DNA of 64,000 nt from NCBI GenBank assembly GCA_035998495.1, contig DASYHP010000047.1, positions 1 to 64,000 on the forward strand, written 5' to 3'. Under the pieces are notes generated by a model. The model had not been told where the DNA came from and did no database searches. It saw only the letters and a list, made by a program, of their open reading frames with translations. Both the position numbers and the translations under genes were made by a program. Below are positions 43,932-54,287 of the stretch, piece by piece. This stretch comes from Mesorhizobium_B sp035998495 (GTDB lineage Bacteria > Pseudomonadota > Alphaproteobacteria > Rhizobiales > Rhizobiaceae). Position 1 is the first letter of the stretch. Every line of letters begins with the position of its first letter.

Positions 43932-44636
43932 ATGAAGGTTATCGCTCGGGAGGATCGCGGCCTGCCGGCCCGTATCGCAGGCGATATCGGCCGGCGCATC
44001 ACGCTTGGCGAATTGAAGGTCGGCGACACCCTGCCGAAGGAAGCCGACATGCTGGCCGGCCTCGGCGTCAGCCGCACGACGCTGCGCGAAGCGCTGAAAA
44101 TCCTCTCGACCAAGGGTTTTATCGAGGCGAAGCCGCGCCTGGGCACGCGTGTGCGGGCGGCGGAACACTGGAACACGCTCGATCCGGTCGTGCTTTCCTG
44201 GCAGGGCGATGCCGACGACCAGGAGGGGTTTGCGGAAGAACTCTTCGAGATCCGCCTGTCGATCGAGCCGCTGGCCGCGCGGCTGGCGGCTCGCCGCGGC
44301 TCGGCGCGCGAACATGCGCAGATCCGCGCCGCCTTCCTGCGCATGGCGGAGGAGCGAGCCGGCCTCGAAGAGGCGATTGAGGCGGATATCGAGTTCCATC
44401 TTCAGATCTTCCAGGCGGCCCACAATCGGTTCCTGCTACCCGTCGCCTCGGTGATCCGCGCCGCCCTGTCGATCAGCATTCCGAAGACGATGGCGGCATC
44501 CGGCGGCTTCGGCCAGTCTCTGGCCCAGCACGAGGCGATCCTGACCGCCATCGAAGCGCGGGACGAGGAAGCTGCCGCAACCACCGCCGCGACACTGATC
44601 GCCGCCACCTACAAGCGGAACTTCCAGACGGCCTGA
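43932..44636 (+). CDS. FadR-subfamily GntR regulator
   Basis: This is a 234-residue regulator. The winged helix (residues about 10-75) has LPKEADMLAGLGVSRTTLREALKIL, followed by AKPRLGTRVR. The FCD domain includes EADIEFHLQIFQAAHN and LAQHEAILTAI. It is the last gene of the rightward sugar-acid transcript, about 48 bases after the DHDPS-family gene, and probably controls that transcript. It differs clearly from the FadR-type protein next to dgoD. Confidence 0.88.
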   Translation: MKVIAREDRGLPARIAGDIGRRITLGELKVGDTLPKEADMLAGLGVSRTTLREALKILSTKGFIEAKPRLGTRVRAAEHWNTLDPVVLSWQGDADDQEGFAEELFEIRLSIEPLAARLAARRGSAREHAQIRAAFLRMAEERAGLEEAIEADIEFHLQIFQAAHNRFLLPVASVIRAALSISIPKTMAASGGFGQSLAQHEAILTAIEARDEEAAATTAATLIAATYKRNFQTA

Positions 44637-44647
44637 GCGGGTGCCGG

Positions 44648-44673
44648 AAAAAAAGCCCCGCACGAAGCGGGGC
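44648..44673 (-). terminator. Intrinsic terminator for leftward ROK gene
   Basis: On the minus strand the stem GCCCCGC/GCGGGGC (44655-44661 and 44667-44673) is followed by seven T residues (complement of 44648-44654). It lies about 190 bases beyond the ROK gene stop and 12 bases beyond the end of the convergent FadR-type gene, for which it has no T-tract. Confidence 0.7.
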
Positions 44674-44864
44674 AGCAAGCGCCACGGTTTGGCTCCCAAT
44701 GACGCGGGGAAGCTCGCGGGTTGCGCGAGTGACATCTCGATAGGGTGTTGCCTGAACGCAAGGAAGGTCTGATTCGGCGATTCCGGTACGCCTGTGCAAA
44801 TAAATTGCAGCCCAGGCCGCTTTTGCCCAGCTGTCGGGCAAAAAATGCCTACGGAACGGGCAAA

Positions 44865-46070
44865 TCAGGATGTTTCCTTCAGGATCGCCGAGAAGAGCGG
44901 GTCGAAGGCGCGGCGGATGGGTTCGGCCGCGGCCCCAAGTGCCACGGCCCAGGGGCCGATCATGCCGAGTTGCAGGCGCGGCAGCGTGCGGCCGGGGCGG
45001 TCGGCATTCGACGGAATGAGGGGGAACATCTCGGCAAAAAGCCGTTTGGCGAGCGGCTCCGGCGCGCTGCCGGAGAGGATGACGGTCTCCGGGTCGAAAA
45101 TCGTCTCGACCATATGCACCGCCTGGCGCATGTCGGCCGCGGCCCCCGCCAGCCACTCCCGCACGCGCGGATCGTCCGCAAGCGTCAGCCGCTCGACTTC
45201 GGCATAGGCCTCGGTGGTCGCCGAATCGAGGCCGAGATGGTGAAAGAGCGAGGCAAGCGAGGCGCGGTGCTCCAGCGGCGACTGCACCCCGCCGCGTGAA
45301 AACAGCACCATGCCGATCTCGCCGGCATTGCGGTTGCCCCCGGTATAGAGCTCTCCGCCGAGGATGAGGCCGGCGCCGATGCCGTAGCCGAAATAGATGC
45401 AGACGACATGATCGACGCCGTCGGCCGAACCGTTCATCCGCTCCGCCGTCGCGCAGGCGCTGGCGTCGTTCTGGAGACTGGTGGCAAGGCCGGTGCCGGC
45501 GGCGAGTGTTTCTACCAGCGGAAAATCCTGCCACTGCGCCATCATCCAGGTGTCGTCGTCGGAGGGTTCCAGGCCGAATGGGCCGGGCATCGCCACGCCG
45601 AGCCCGGCAAGCCGGTGCGCCGATTCAGGGATACGATCGGCGAGATCCTGGCGCATCGTCTCGATGAGGCGCAGGATAAGCTTGCTGCCTTCCGCGGGGC
45701 CGCCGGACGGCAGGTTCGCCATGACCCGCGCAACCTCGCGCCCCAGGAGGTCCACGGCGACGACGCGCGTCAGGTGCCGGTCGATCTGCACGCCGAGCGC
45801 AAAAGCCCCCTCGGGCACCAGCCGATAGGGCGTCGAGGGCTGGCCGCGCGCGCCGCGCACCACATCCTCCGAGGCGACGAGACCGTCCGCCTCCAGGCTT
45901 TCGATGAGGTTCGACACGGTCTGCTTCGTCAGCCGCGTGGCGCGGGCGAGATCGGCGCGCGACAGCGGCCCGTTCAGGCGGATGGCCTCGATGAGGACGC
46001 GCCGATTGTGCGCGCTCGTGCCTTCCTGATTGGTCCCGCTCTTGGCCCGGATCGTCCGCAATTCGTTCAT
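44865..46070 (-). CDS. ROK-family transcriptional repressor
   Basis: This 401-residue NagC/XylR-type regulator has an N-terminal helix-turn-helix (SRADLARATRLTKQTVSNLIESL, residues about 37-60) and a ROK sugar-binding domain with GVQIDRH, MPGPFG, LQNDASACATAE and IYFGYGIGAGLILGGELYTG, followed by AGEIG. The usual ROK zinc-type CxCGxxGC motif is replaced by SRGGVQSPLEH, so the zinc site seems to be absent. It faces a sugar importer operon and most likely represses it until a sugar or sugar phosphate binds. Confidence 0.9.
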   Translation of the reverse strand: MNELRTIRAKSGTNQEGTSAHNRRVLIEAIRLNGPLSRADLARATRLTKQTVSNLIESLEADGLVASEDVVRGARGQPSTPYRLVPEGAFALGVQIDRHLTRVVAVDLLGREVARVMANLPSGGPAEGSKLILRLIETMRQDLADRIPESAHRLAGLGVAMPGPFGLEPSDDDTWMMAQWQDFPLVETLAAGTGLATSLQNDASACATAERMNGSADGVDHVVCIYFGYGIGAGLILGGELYTGGNRNAGEIGMVLFSRGGVQSPLEHRASLASLFHHLGLDSATTEAYAEVERLTLADDPRVREWLAGAAADMRQAVHMVETIFDPETVILSGSAPEPLAKRLFAEMFPLIPSNADRPGRTLPRLQLGMIGPWAVALGAAAEPIRRAFDPLFSAILKETS

Positions 46071-46111
46071 CGAAACTCCCCTCTTGACACCATTTGAATA
46101 ATACAGAAGAT

Positions 46112-46134
46112 TTAAGTCAAGCCATTTGACTTAA
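46112..46134. promoter_or_regulatory. Perfect inverted repeat in ROK/importer promoter, candidate operator
   Basis: TTAAGTCAA (46112-46120) and TTGACTTAA (46126-46134) form a perfect 9-bp inverted repeat with a GCCAT centre, in the 145-base gap between the ROK gene and the binding-protein gene. ROK repressors bind A+T-rich palindromes of about this size. The TTGAC may also serve as a -35 element. Confidence 0.6.
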
Positions 46135-46215
46135 TAAGAGACCACAGAGTTTCAGGGAACGAAGGCAGGGCGTGGTGTCGCGCCCGAGCGACTTCACAAA
46201 CAGGAGAACGCGATC

Positions 46216-47454
46216 ATGTTGAAATCCATCAAGAAGACATTGCTCGGTGCAGCGCTGATTGCGGCGGCTTCCGCCCCGCACGCCTTCGCGGAGACGACGC
46301 TCAACGCACTTTTCATGGCGCAGGCCGCCTATAGCGAAGCCGATGTGCGCGCCATGACGGATGCCTTCACCAAGGCGAACCCGGACGTCAAGGTGAACCT
46401 GGAATTCGTGCCCTACGAAGGCCTGCACGACAAGGCCGTGCTCGCGCAAGGGTCCGGCAGCGGCTACGACGTCGTGCTGTTCGACGTGATCTGGCCCGCG
46501 GAATATGCGACGAACAACGTGCTGGTGGATGTCTCGTCCCGCATCACCGACGACATGAAGAAGGGCGTTCTGCCCGGCGCCTGGACGACCGTCGACTATG
46601 ACGGCAAGTCCTATGGCATGCCGTGGATCCTCGACACCAAATACCTGTTCTACAACAAGGAAATCCTCGAAAAGGCCGGCATCAAGGCGCCGCCGAAGAC
46701 CTGGGCCGAACTCAATGAACAGGCGAAGGTCATCAAGGACAAGGGCCTGCTCGCCACGCCGATCGCCTGGAGCTGGTCGCAGGCGGAGGCCGCGATCTGC
46801 GACTACACGACGCTGGTCAGCGCCTATGGCGGCGCGTTCCTGAAGGACGGCAAGCCGGCCTTCACCGAGGGCGGCGGTCTTGAAGCGCTGACCTACATGG
46901 TCGACAGCTACAAGTCCGGCCTTACCAACCCGAATTCCAAGGAGTTCCTCGAAGAGGACGTGCGCAACGTCTTCCAGAACGGCGAGGCGGCCTTCGCGCT
47001 CAACTGGACCTACATGTACAACATGGCCAATGGCGGCGACGACAGCAAGGTCAAGGGCAAGGTCGGCGTCGTGCCGGCGCCGGGCGTCGAGGGCAAGAGC
47101 GAGGTTTCGGCCGTCAACGGCTCGATGGGCCTCGGCATCACCGCGACCAGCAAGAGCCCGGAAGAAGCCTGGAAATACATCGTGCACATGACCTCGCAGG
47201 AGACGCAGAACGCCTATGCGAAGCTCAGCCTGCCGATCTGGGCCTCGTCCTATGAGGATCCGGCCGTCACCGCCGGCCAGGAAGAGCTGATCGCCGCCGC
47301 CAAGCTTGGCCTCGCCGCCATGTATCCGCGCCCGACAACGCCGAAATACCAGGAGCTTTCCGTGGCCCTCCAGCAGGCGATCCAGGAAGCCCTGCTCGAT
47401 CAGGCCTCGCCTGAGGATGCGCTGAAGTCGGCTGCCGAAAACAGCGGCCTCTGA
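46216..47454 (+). CDS. Periplasmic sugar-binding protein (family 1)
   Basis: This 412-residue extracellular binding protein has a signal peptide MLKSIKKTLLGAALIAAASAPHAFA and the family 1 pattern: FTKANPDVKVNLEF, GYDVVLFDVIWPAEY, GMPWILDTKYLFYN and NVFQNGEAAFALNWTYM. It belongs to the UgpB/MalE-like group serving importers with two different permeases. A perfect UUCG-loop hairpin follows its stop. Downstream SIS and PfkB genes suggest the ligand is an amino-sugar or sugar-amine adduct. Confidence 0.9.
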   Translation: MLKSIKKTLLGAALIAAASAPHAFAETTLNALFMAQAAYSEADVRAMTDAFTKANPDVKVNLEFVPYEGLHDKAVLAQGSGSGYDVVLFDVIWPAEYATNNVLVDVSSRITDDMKKGVLPGAWTTVDYDGKSYGMPWILDTKYLFYNKEILEKAGIKAPPKTWAELNEQAKVIKDKGLLATPIAWSWSQAEAAICDYTTLVSAYGGAFLKDGKPAFTEGGGLEALTYMVDSYKSGLTNPNSKEFLEEDVRNVFQNGEAAFALNWTYMYNMANGGDDSKVKGKVGVVPAPGVEGKSEVSAVNGSMGLGITATSKSPEEAWKYIVHMTSQETQNAYAKLSLPIWASSYEDPAVTAGQEELIAAAKLGLAAMYPRPTTPKYQELSVALQQAIQEALLDQASPEDALKSAAENSGL

Positions 47455-47464
47455 TCGCCCGGAC

Positions 47465-47490
47465 GTACGGGCGGCTTCGGCCGCCCGTAC
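47465..47490 (+). repeat. Perfect 11-bp hairpin with TTCG tetraloop after binding-protein gene
   Basis: GTACGGGCGGC (47465-47475), TTCG and GCCGCCCGTAC (47480-47490) make an uninterrupted 11-bp stem closed by a very stable tetraloop, 10 bases after the binding-protein stop and 34 bases before the permease start. There is no T-tract. A 3'-end stabiliser or attenuator is likely. Confidence 0.75.
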
Positions 47491-47524
47491 ACTGACCTTC
47501 CAGACAATCGACGAAGAGGACGCT

Positions 47525-48409
47525 ATGTCCGGCACCTGGATGACGACCCGGGCATGGCTGCTCATGCTGCCGCTTCTGGCGATCATGATCGCCGTGATCG
47601 GCTGGCCGATGATCGATACGGTCCGCCTGTCCTTCACCGATGCCAAGCTCGTCGGCACAGGCGGCAGTTTCGTTGGCATCGACAACTATGTGAAGATGCT
47701 GTCGAGCAGCAATTTCCAGCGCGCGCTCTACGCCACCACCTGGTTCGCGGTGGTCTCCGTGACGGCGGAAATGGTGCTCGGCGTTCTCGCCGCACTTCTG
47801 CTGAACCAGCAATTCTACGGCCGCGCCGTGTTGCGCGCCCTGCTGATCCTGCCCTGGGCGCTGCCGACCGTCGTCAACGCGACGCTGTGGCGGCTGATCT
47901 ACAACCCGGAATACGGCGCGTTGAACTCCGCGCTGACCCAGATCGGCCTGCTCGACAGCTATCGCTCCTGGCTCGGCGAACCGGGCACCGCCATGACGGC
48001 GCTGATCGTCGCCGATTGCTGGAAGAATTTTCCGCTCGTCGCCCTCATCGCGCTTGCCGCGTTGCAAGCCGTGCCGCGCGATATCACCGCCGCCTCGCTC
48101 GTCGATGGCGCCGGCCCCTTCAACCGCTTCCGTTTCGTCATCCTGCCCTATCTCGCCGGCCCCCTGATGGTGGCGCTGGTGCTGCGCACCATCGAGGCCT
48201 TCAAGGTCTTCGACATCATCTGGGTGATGACCCGCGGCGGGCCGGCCAATTCGACGCGCACCCTGTCGATCCTCGTCTACCAGGAAGCCTTCTCCTTCCA
48301 GCGCGCCGGCTCCGGCGCCTCGCTGGCGCTGGTCGTCACGCTGATCGTGACGGTGCTGGCCGTCGGCTACGGCATGCTCGTGCGCCGCACCGCGGGGAGC
48401 GCCGCCTGA
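47525..48409 (+). CDS. Sugar ABC importer permease 1 (MalF/UgpA-like)
   Basis: This 294-residue inner-membrane permease has six hydrophobic segments and an EAA loop (ITAASLVDGAGPFNRFRF, then ILPYLAGPL). A single copy of the importer's first permease is expected at this position. Its TGA overlaps the ATG of the second permease by one base (TGATG). Confidence 0.92.
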   Translation: MSGTWMTTRAWLLMLPLLAIMIAVIGWPMIDTVRLSFTDAKLVGTGGSFVGIDNYVKMLSSSNFQRALYATTWFAVVSVTAEMVLGVLAALLLNQQFYGRAVLRALLILPWALPTVVNATLWRLIYNPEYGALNSALTQIGLLDSYRSWLGEPGTAMTALIVADCWKNFPLVALIALAALQAVPRDITAASLVDGAGPFNRFRFVILPYLAGPLMVALVLRTIEAFKVFDIIWVMTRGGPANSTRTLSILVYQEAFSFQRAGSGASLALVVTLIVTVLAVGYGMLVRRTAGSAA

Positions 48410-49254
48410 TGGAACGCCGCAGCTTTCTCGCTTCCGTCTTCATATACGGCGCAGCCCTGCTGCTCGCCGCCGTCATCCTTGCGCCGATCTTCTGGCTCTT
48501 CGTGATGAGCATTTCGCCCGCCGCCGATCTCGTCGCGCGACCCTTGCGCTGGTGGCCGAGCGAGATGGATTTTTCGCGCTACGCCACGCTGCTTTCGACC
48601 ATCCCCAACAGCGCGGGTGCGGCCTTCGTCGCCTCGCTTGTCAACAGCATCCTCGTCGCCGGCATGGCGACCGTCGCCGCAGTCGCGCTCGCCGTTCCCG
48701 CCGGCTGGGCGGTGTCGCGCACGCCGTCGATCGGCTGGTCGCTGTCGCTGGTGATCGCCACCTACATGCTGCCGCCGGTGGCGCTTGCCGTTCCGCTCTA
48801 TATGGCGCTCGCGACCTTCGGGTTGCTCAATTCGGTATTCGGGCTGGCGCTCGTCTATCTCAGCATTCTCGCGCCCTTCACGACGTGGCTGATGAAATCC
48901 GGCTTCGACGGCATTCCGCGCGAAATCGAGCAGGCGGCAATGATCGACGGGGCGAGCCTTTTTGCGACGCTGCGCATCGTCACTCTGCCGCTCGCCATGC
49001 CGATCGTCGCGACCTCCGCGCTCTTCGCCTTCCTGCTCGGCTGGGACGAATTCTTCTACGCCCTGCTCTTCACCTCCGACCAGCGCGCGCGGACCCTGAC
49101 CGTCGCCATCGCCGATCTCGCGGGCGGCCGGGTTTCCGACTATGGGCTGATCGCCACGGCCGGCGTGCTCGCCGCACTGCCGCCGGTGCTGGTCGGCCTC
49201 ATCATGCAACGCGCCCTGATTTCGGGCCTCACCAGCGGTGGTGTGAAAGGATGA
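48409..49254 (+). CDS. Sugar ABC importer permease 2 (MalG/UgpE-like)
   Basis: This 281-residue permease has six membrane segments. The EAA loop reads EIEQAAMIDGASLFATLRI and is followed by TLPLAMPIV. The conserved FLLGWDEFFYAL segment of MalG-type proteins is present. The next gene, for a SIS-domain protein, begins around its stop codon, so expression is coupled. Confidence 0.92.
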   Translation: MERRSFLASVFIYGAALLLAAVILAPIFWLFVMSISPAADLVARPLRWWPSEMDFSRYATLLSTIPNSAGAAFVASLVNSILVAGMATVAAVALAVPAGWAVSRTPSIGWSLSLVIATYMLPPVALAVPLYMALATFGLLNSVFGLALVYLSILAPFTTWLMKSGFDGIPREIEQAAMIDGASLFATLRIVTLPLAMPIVATSALFAFLLGWDEFFYALLFTSDQRARTLTVAIADLAGGRVSDYGLIATAGVLAALPPVLVGLIMQRALISGLTSGGVKG

Positions 49255-49256
49255 CC

Positions 49257-50270
49257 ATGAACACGACGATACGACCGGAAGGCCTTCAGGCGATCGACCG
49301 GGAAATGGCCCGGCAGCATGCCGATGCGCTCGCCTCCTTTCATAACAATCGCGAGATGGCCGAAAAGGCCGCCGCCAGCCTGAAGCGCACCGGCAAGCTC
49401 TTGCTGCTCGGCATGGGCGGCTCGCACGCCGTCGGCCGCGCCGTCGAGCCACTCTACCGGCGCCTCGGCGTCGATGCGATCGCCTTGCCGCTCTCCGAAC
49501 AGCTCGGCGCACCGCTTTCCCTTGATGGCCGAACGGTCTTCATCACCTCGCAATCCGGCGAAAGCGCCGAAGTGCTGCGCTGGTTCGACGAGACGGGCGG
49601 CACTGCCGAAACCTTCGGTTTCTCGCTGGAAGCCAACTCCTTCCTCGCCCGCACCGCGCCCTGCCTTGTCGGCCACGGCGGCACGGAGCAGGCCTTCGCC
49701 GCGACCCGCAGCCTGACGGTGAGTTTTGCGCTGCACCTCGCCATCCTCGCCGCACTTGGCGAAGACCCGGCACAGGCGATCAGCGCATTGGAAAACCCAC
49801 AGGAGCCGGCAATCGATCAGGCGCTTGCAACGCTGTCCACCGTCCGCTCGGTGGTGACGTCGGGACGGCATTTGCAGGGGCTCGCCGAGGCCATCGCGCT
49901 TGGCCTGACGGAACTCTCGCGCGTGCCGTGTTTCTCGCTGGAGGGCGGGCAGTTGCGGCATGGGCCGATGGAGATGCTGTCGCCGGAGATGGGCGTCATC
50001 CTCTTCCGCGGCGACGATGCGACGGCGGACTTGGTGACGGCGATGGCGGCCTCGGTGGTCGAGGCCGGGGCGAAGCTCGTGCTGTTCGACGCCTCGGGGC
50101 GCCCGCCGGTCTCGGGCGCCGCAACCATCGCCTTCCCGCCGCTCGATGGCCTCGCCGCCGTCTTCGCCATGCTGCCGACCGCCCAGCGGCTGATGATCGC
50201 CTTCGCCGCCGCGCGCGTCGAGAATGCCGGCACGCCGGTGCGGTCCACCAAGATTACCCGGAGCGAATGA
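49257..50270 (+). CDS. SIS-domain sugar isomerase/deglycase-like protein
   Basis: This 337-residue protein has two SIS domains of the GlmS/AgaS/FrlB type. Sugar-phosphate contacts are in LLLGMGGSHAVG and TSQSGESAEV, and the C-terminal half has the GlmS-like SLEGGQLRHGPMEML. The N-terminal glutaminase domain of GlmS is absent. Likely reactions are isomerisation or deamination of an amino-sugar phosphate, or deglycation of a fructosamine phosphate. The ATG at 49257 has AAAGG seven bases upstream. An in-frame ATG two codons earlier overlaps the permease stop. Confidence 0.85.
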   Translation: MNTTIRPEGLQAIDREMARQHADALASFHNNREMAEKAAASLKRTGKLLLLGMGGSHAVGRAVEPLYRRLGVDAIALPLSEQLGAPLSLDGRTVFITSQSGESAEVLRWFDETGGTAETFGFSLEANSFLARTAPCLVGHGGTEQAFAATRSLTVSFALHLAILAALGEDPAQAISALENPQEPAIDQALATLSTVRSVVTSGRHLQGLAEAIALGLTELSRVPCFSLEGGQLRHGPMEMLSPEMGVILFRGDDATADLVTAMAASVVEAGAKLVLFDASGRPPVSGAATIAFPPLDGLAAVFAMLPTAQRLMIAFAAARVENAGTPVRSTKITRSE

Positions 50271-51190
50271 GTGAGACCGCTTGCCGTCGTCGGAAACGTC
50301 AATGTCGACCTGATCATGGGACCGGCCGCCCCTTGGCCGCAGCCGGGCACGGAGACCATCGTCGACCATGACGAGCTGCGCGTCGGCGGCTCAGCCGGCA
50401 ATTCGGCGCTCGCCTGGATGGCGCTTGGCACGCCCTTCGAGATCGCCGCCAGCATCGGCGCCGACCAGTTCGGCACCTGGCTGGCGAAGGGTTTTGGCGA
50501 TCACGCGCGGCATTGGCCGGTGCATGGCGAGAGCACCACACTCTCCGTCGGCATCACCCATCCGGATGGCGAGCGCACCTTCTTCACGACGCGCGGACAT
50601 CTGCCGCTGTTCAGCCTGGCGGATGTGCTTGCCGTGCTCGACGGCCCGCGGCTTGAGGGCGGCATCGCGCTCCTCTGCGGTTCGTTCCTGACGGAGAAGC
50701 TGGTGGAGGATTACGACCGCTTCTTCGACTGGGCGGATCGCCATGACATTGCCGTCGCACTCGACACCGGCTGGCCGCTGGACGGCTGGACCGAGCGGAA
50801 CAAGGCGGCGGCAAGGAAATGGCTGTCGCGCTGCCGGATCGCGCTGTTCAACGAGGTGGAGACGACGAGCCTTGCAGGTGTCTCCGACCCGGCGGAGGCG
50901 GGCCAGGTCCTGCGGCAGGGCATGCCGGCGGACGCGATCGTCGTGGTGAAATGCGGGCCGAGGGGCGCGATCGCCGTGGACGCGAACGGCACGGTTTTCC
51001 GCGCCGATGCGCCGCACGTCACCGTCGTCGACACGATCGGCGCGGGCGATGTCTTCAACGCCGCCTTTCTCGCAGCCTTTGCGGCGGGCGAGGGGCTGGA
51101 GGCGAGCCTTGTGGCCGGCATCAGCGTCGCCTCGCGCGCCATTTCCACCCATCCGAGAACCTACGCACTCCCCTTGCAGGAAGCCATGGC

Positions 51191-51194
<4 letters not shown>
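50271..51194 (+). CDS. PfkB-family carbohydrate kinase
   Basis: This ribokinase-fold kinase (307 aa) has the N-terminal GNVNVDLIMGP and GGSAGNSALAWMALG, and the catalytic loop DTIGAGDVFNAAFLAAF with the base Asp. It begins with GTG directly after the SIS gene stop and ends over the ATG of the ATPase gene (ATGA). It probably phosphorylates the imported sugar before or after the SIS-domain step, as FrlD does beside FrlB. Confidence 0.9.
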
Positions 51195-52305
<1,111 letters not shown>

Positions 52306-52309
<4 letters not shown>

Positions 52310-53064
52310 ATCCCACCACTGCCTCGCGCTATGCGGGGCTGTCCGGCCGTCTCGTCATCGTCACCGGCGGTGCCAGCGGAATCGGCGAATCCTTTGTCCG
52401 CGAATTCGCCGGACAGGGTGCGCGAGTCGCCTTTCTCGACAAGCAGGCGGAGGTCGGGCAGGCCCTGGCGGCGGAGCTCGGCGCCACCTTCCGCGCCTGC
52501 GACCTGACGGATACGGCGGCGCTGCGCGCGGCGCTGGCCGGGATCCGGTCGGAATGCGGCCCGGCCTCCGTGCTGGTGAACAATGCCGCCGTGGACCAGC
52601 GGCAGGATTTCTTCGCCGTCACCGAGGACAGCTTCGACTTCATGATGGCGGTGAACTTCCGCCACGTCTTCTTCGCCTGCCAGGCGGTCGCGCCGCAGAT
52701 GCGCGAGCTCGGCGGCGGCTCCATCGTCAACATGTCCTCGATCGCCTGGATGAACGGGGCGCCGGACATGCAGGCCTATGCCGCCGGAAAGGCCGCCATC
52801 GTCGGCTTCACCAACTCGCTCGCGCGGCAGCTCGGCCCGGACCGCATCCGGGTCAATGCGATCGCCCCCGGCATGGTCATCACGCAGCGGCAGCGCGAGT
52901 TGTGGTACCAGGACGAGAGCAAGATCGAAGCCGGCCGCGAGCGGCAGTGCATTCCGGACGCGATCGAGCCGGAGGAGATCGCGCGTCTCGGCCTGTTCCT
53001 CGCCTCCGACGACAGCAGGCTGATCACCAAGCAATGTTTCATGGTCAGTGGCGGGTCACGCTGA
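52306..53064 (+). CDS. Short-chain dehydrogenase/reductase
   Basis: This SDR (252 aa) has TGGASGIGESF, FLDKQAE for NAD(H), NNAAVD, the catalytic Ser in NMSSIAW, and YAAGK in place of the common YxASK (Tyr and Lys kept). It overlaps the ATPase stop by four bases (ATGA). It is followed by an enolase-superfamily enzyme and an HpcH-type aldolase, which makes oxidation of a sugar the probable first step of that route. Confidence 0.85.
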
Positions 53065-53079
53065 CGGAAAGGACTGCGC

Positions 53080-54261
53080 GTGAAGATCCAGGGCATCGAG
53101 ACGCTGCACTGCGACGCGGGCTGGCGGCATTTCTCCTTCCTCAAGCTTACCACCGATGACGGCATCATCGGCTGGTCCGAATTCCACGAGGCTTTCGGCA
53201 GCACCGGCCTCGGCACGCTGATCGAGGCGCTGGCGCCCATCGTCATCGGCATGGACCCGATGCGGATCGAGCTGATCACCTCGACGCTGCATGTCCGGAC
53301 GGTGCAGTCCCGCGGCGGGCTGAACCGCCAGGCCATCGCGGCCATCGAGAATGCGCTGCTCGACATCAAGGGCAAGGCGCTGGGCGTGCCGGTGCATGCG
53401 CTGCTCGGCGGCGCGGTGCGGGACCGCATACCCGTCTATTGGTCGCATTGCGGCAGCTACCGCGCGCGCTACCCGGAATCGATGACCGGCGTGAAGATGA
53501 TCCGCGACTATGACGGGCTGTCCCGCCTGGCGGAGGAGGTGCGCGCCCGCGGCTTCCGGGCGCTGAAGACCAACACGCTGCTGCCGGATGGCCAGGGCGG
53601 GCTGCGCAGCCACCGCCCCGGCTTCGGCCATGGCGCCGGCTTCCCCGAGTTGAACTGGAGCCCGGAGGTCGTGCGCGGCGCGTACGACACGGCGATGGCG
53701 ATGCGCCAGGGCGGCGGGCCGGACATGGGCGTGATGCTCGACGTGAACTTCCACTTCAAGCCGGAAGGCGTGATGCGGATCGCCGACGCGGTGGCCCCGG
53801 TCGGCCTCGCCTGGCTCGAGGTCGATACGCACGACGTACGTTCGCTGGAACTCATCCGCCGCCGCGCGAACTGCCCCATCGCATCCGGCGAGACGCTGCT
53901 GGAACGGCGCGACTTCAAGCCGTTCCTGGAAGCCTACAGCATGGATGTCGCCATCATCGACGTGATCTGGAACGGCTTCTGCGAGTCGCTGAAGATCGCC
54001 AGCATGGCGGAGGTGCATGAGGTGAACGTCGCGCCGCACAACTTCTACGGCCAGCTTTCCAGCATCATCAGCGCACATTTCTGCGCCGCGGTGCCGAATC
54101 TGCGGATCATGGAGATCGACATCGACAGCGTCGCGTGGCGCGATGACTACGTCACCGCGCCCCCGGTCATCGAGGATGGCACCGTGCTGGTGCCGACCGC
54201 GCCGGGCTGGGGCTGCGATGTCAACGAAGCCGCGGTGCGCGCGCGACCACCCAAGGGCTGA
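53080..54261 (+). CDS. Enolase-superfamily (mandelate racemase/muconate-lactonizing type) enzyme
   Basis: This 393-residue enzyme has a capping domain with DDGIIGWSEFHEAFG and a TIM barrel. Metal ligands are expected in MLDVNFHFK, WLEVDTHD and ASGETLLERRDF, and the C-terminal His in NVAPHNFYGQL. A Lys in ALKTNT may be a catalytic base. It starts with GTG. The subgroup is not recognised. Dehydration of a sugar acid fits the downstream aldolase. Confidence 0.85.
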   Translation: MKIQGIETLHCDAGWRHFSFLKLTTDDGIIGWSEFHEAFGSTGLGTLIEALAPIVIGMDPMRIELITSTLHVRTVQSRGGLNRQAIAAIENALLDIKGKALGVPVHALLGGAVRDRIPVYWSHCGSYRARYPESMTGVKMIRDYDGLSRLAEEVRARGFRALKTNTLLPDGQGGLRSHRPGFGHGAGFPELNWSPEVVRGAYDTAMAMRQGGGPDMGVMLDVNFHFKPEGVMRIADAVAPVGLAWLEVDTHDVRSLELIRRRANCPIASGETLLERRDFKPFLEAYSMDVAIIDVIWNGFCESLKIASMAEVHEVNVAPHNFYGQLSSIISAHFCAAVPNLRIMEIDIDSVAWRDDYVTAPPVIEDGTVLVPTAPGWGCDVNEAAVRARPPKG

Positions 54262-54287
54262 GGGCCCGCGGAACAAGGAGAGATTTG

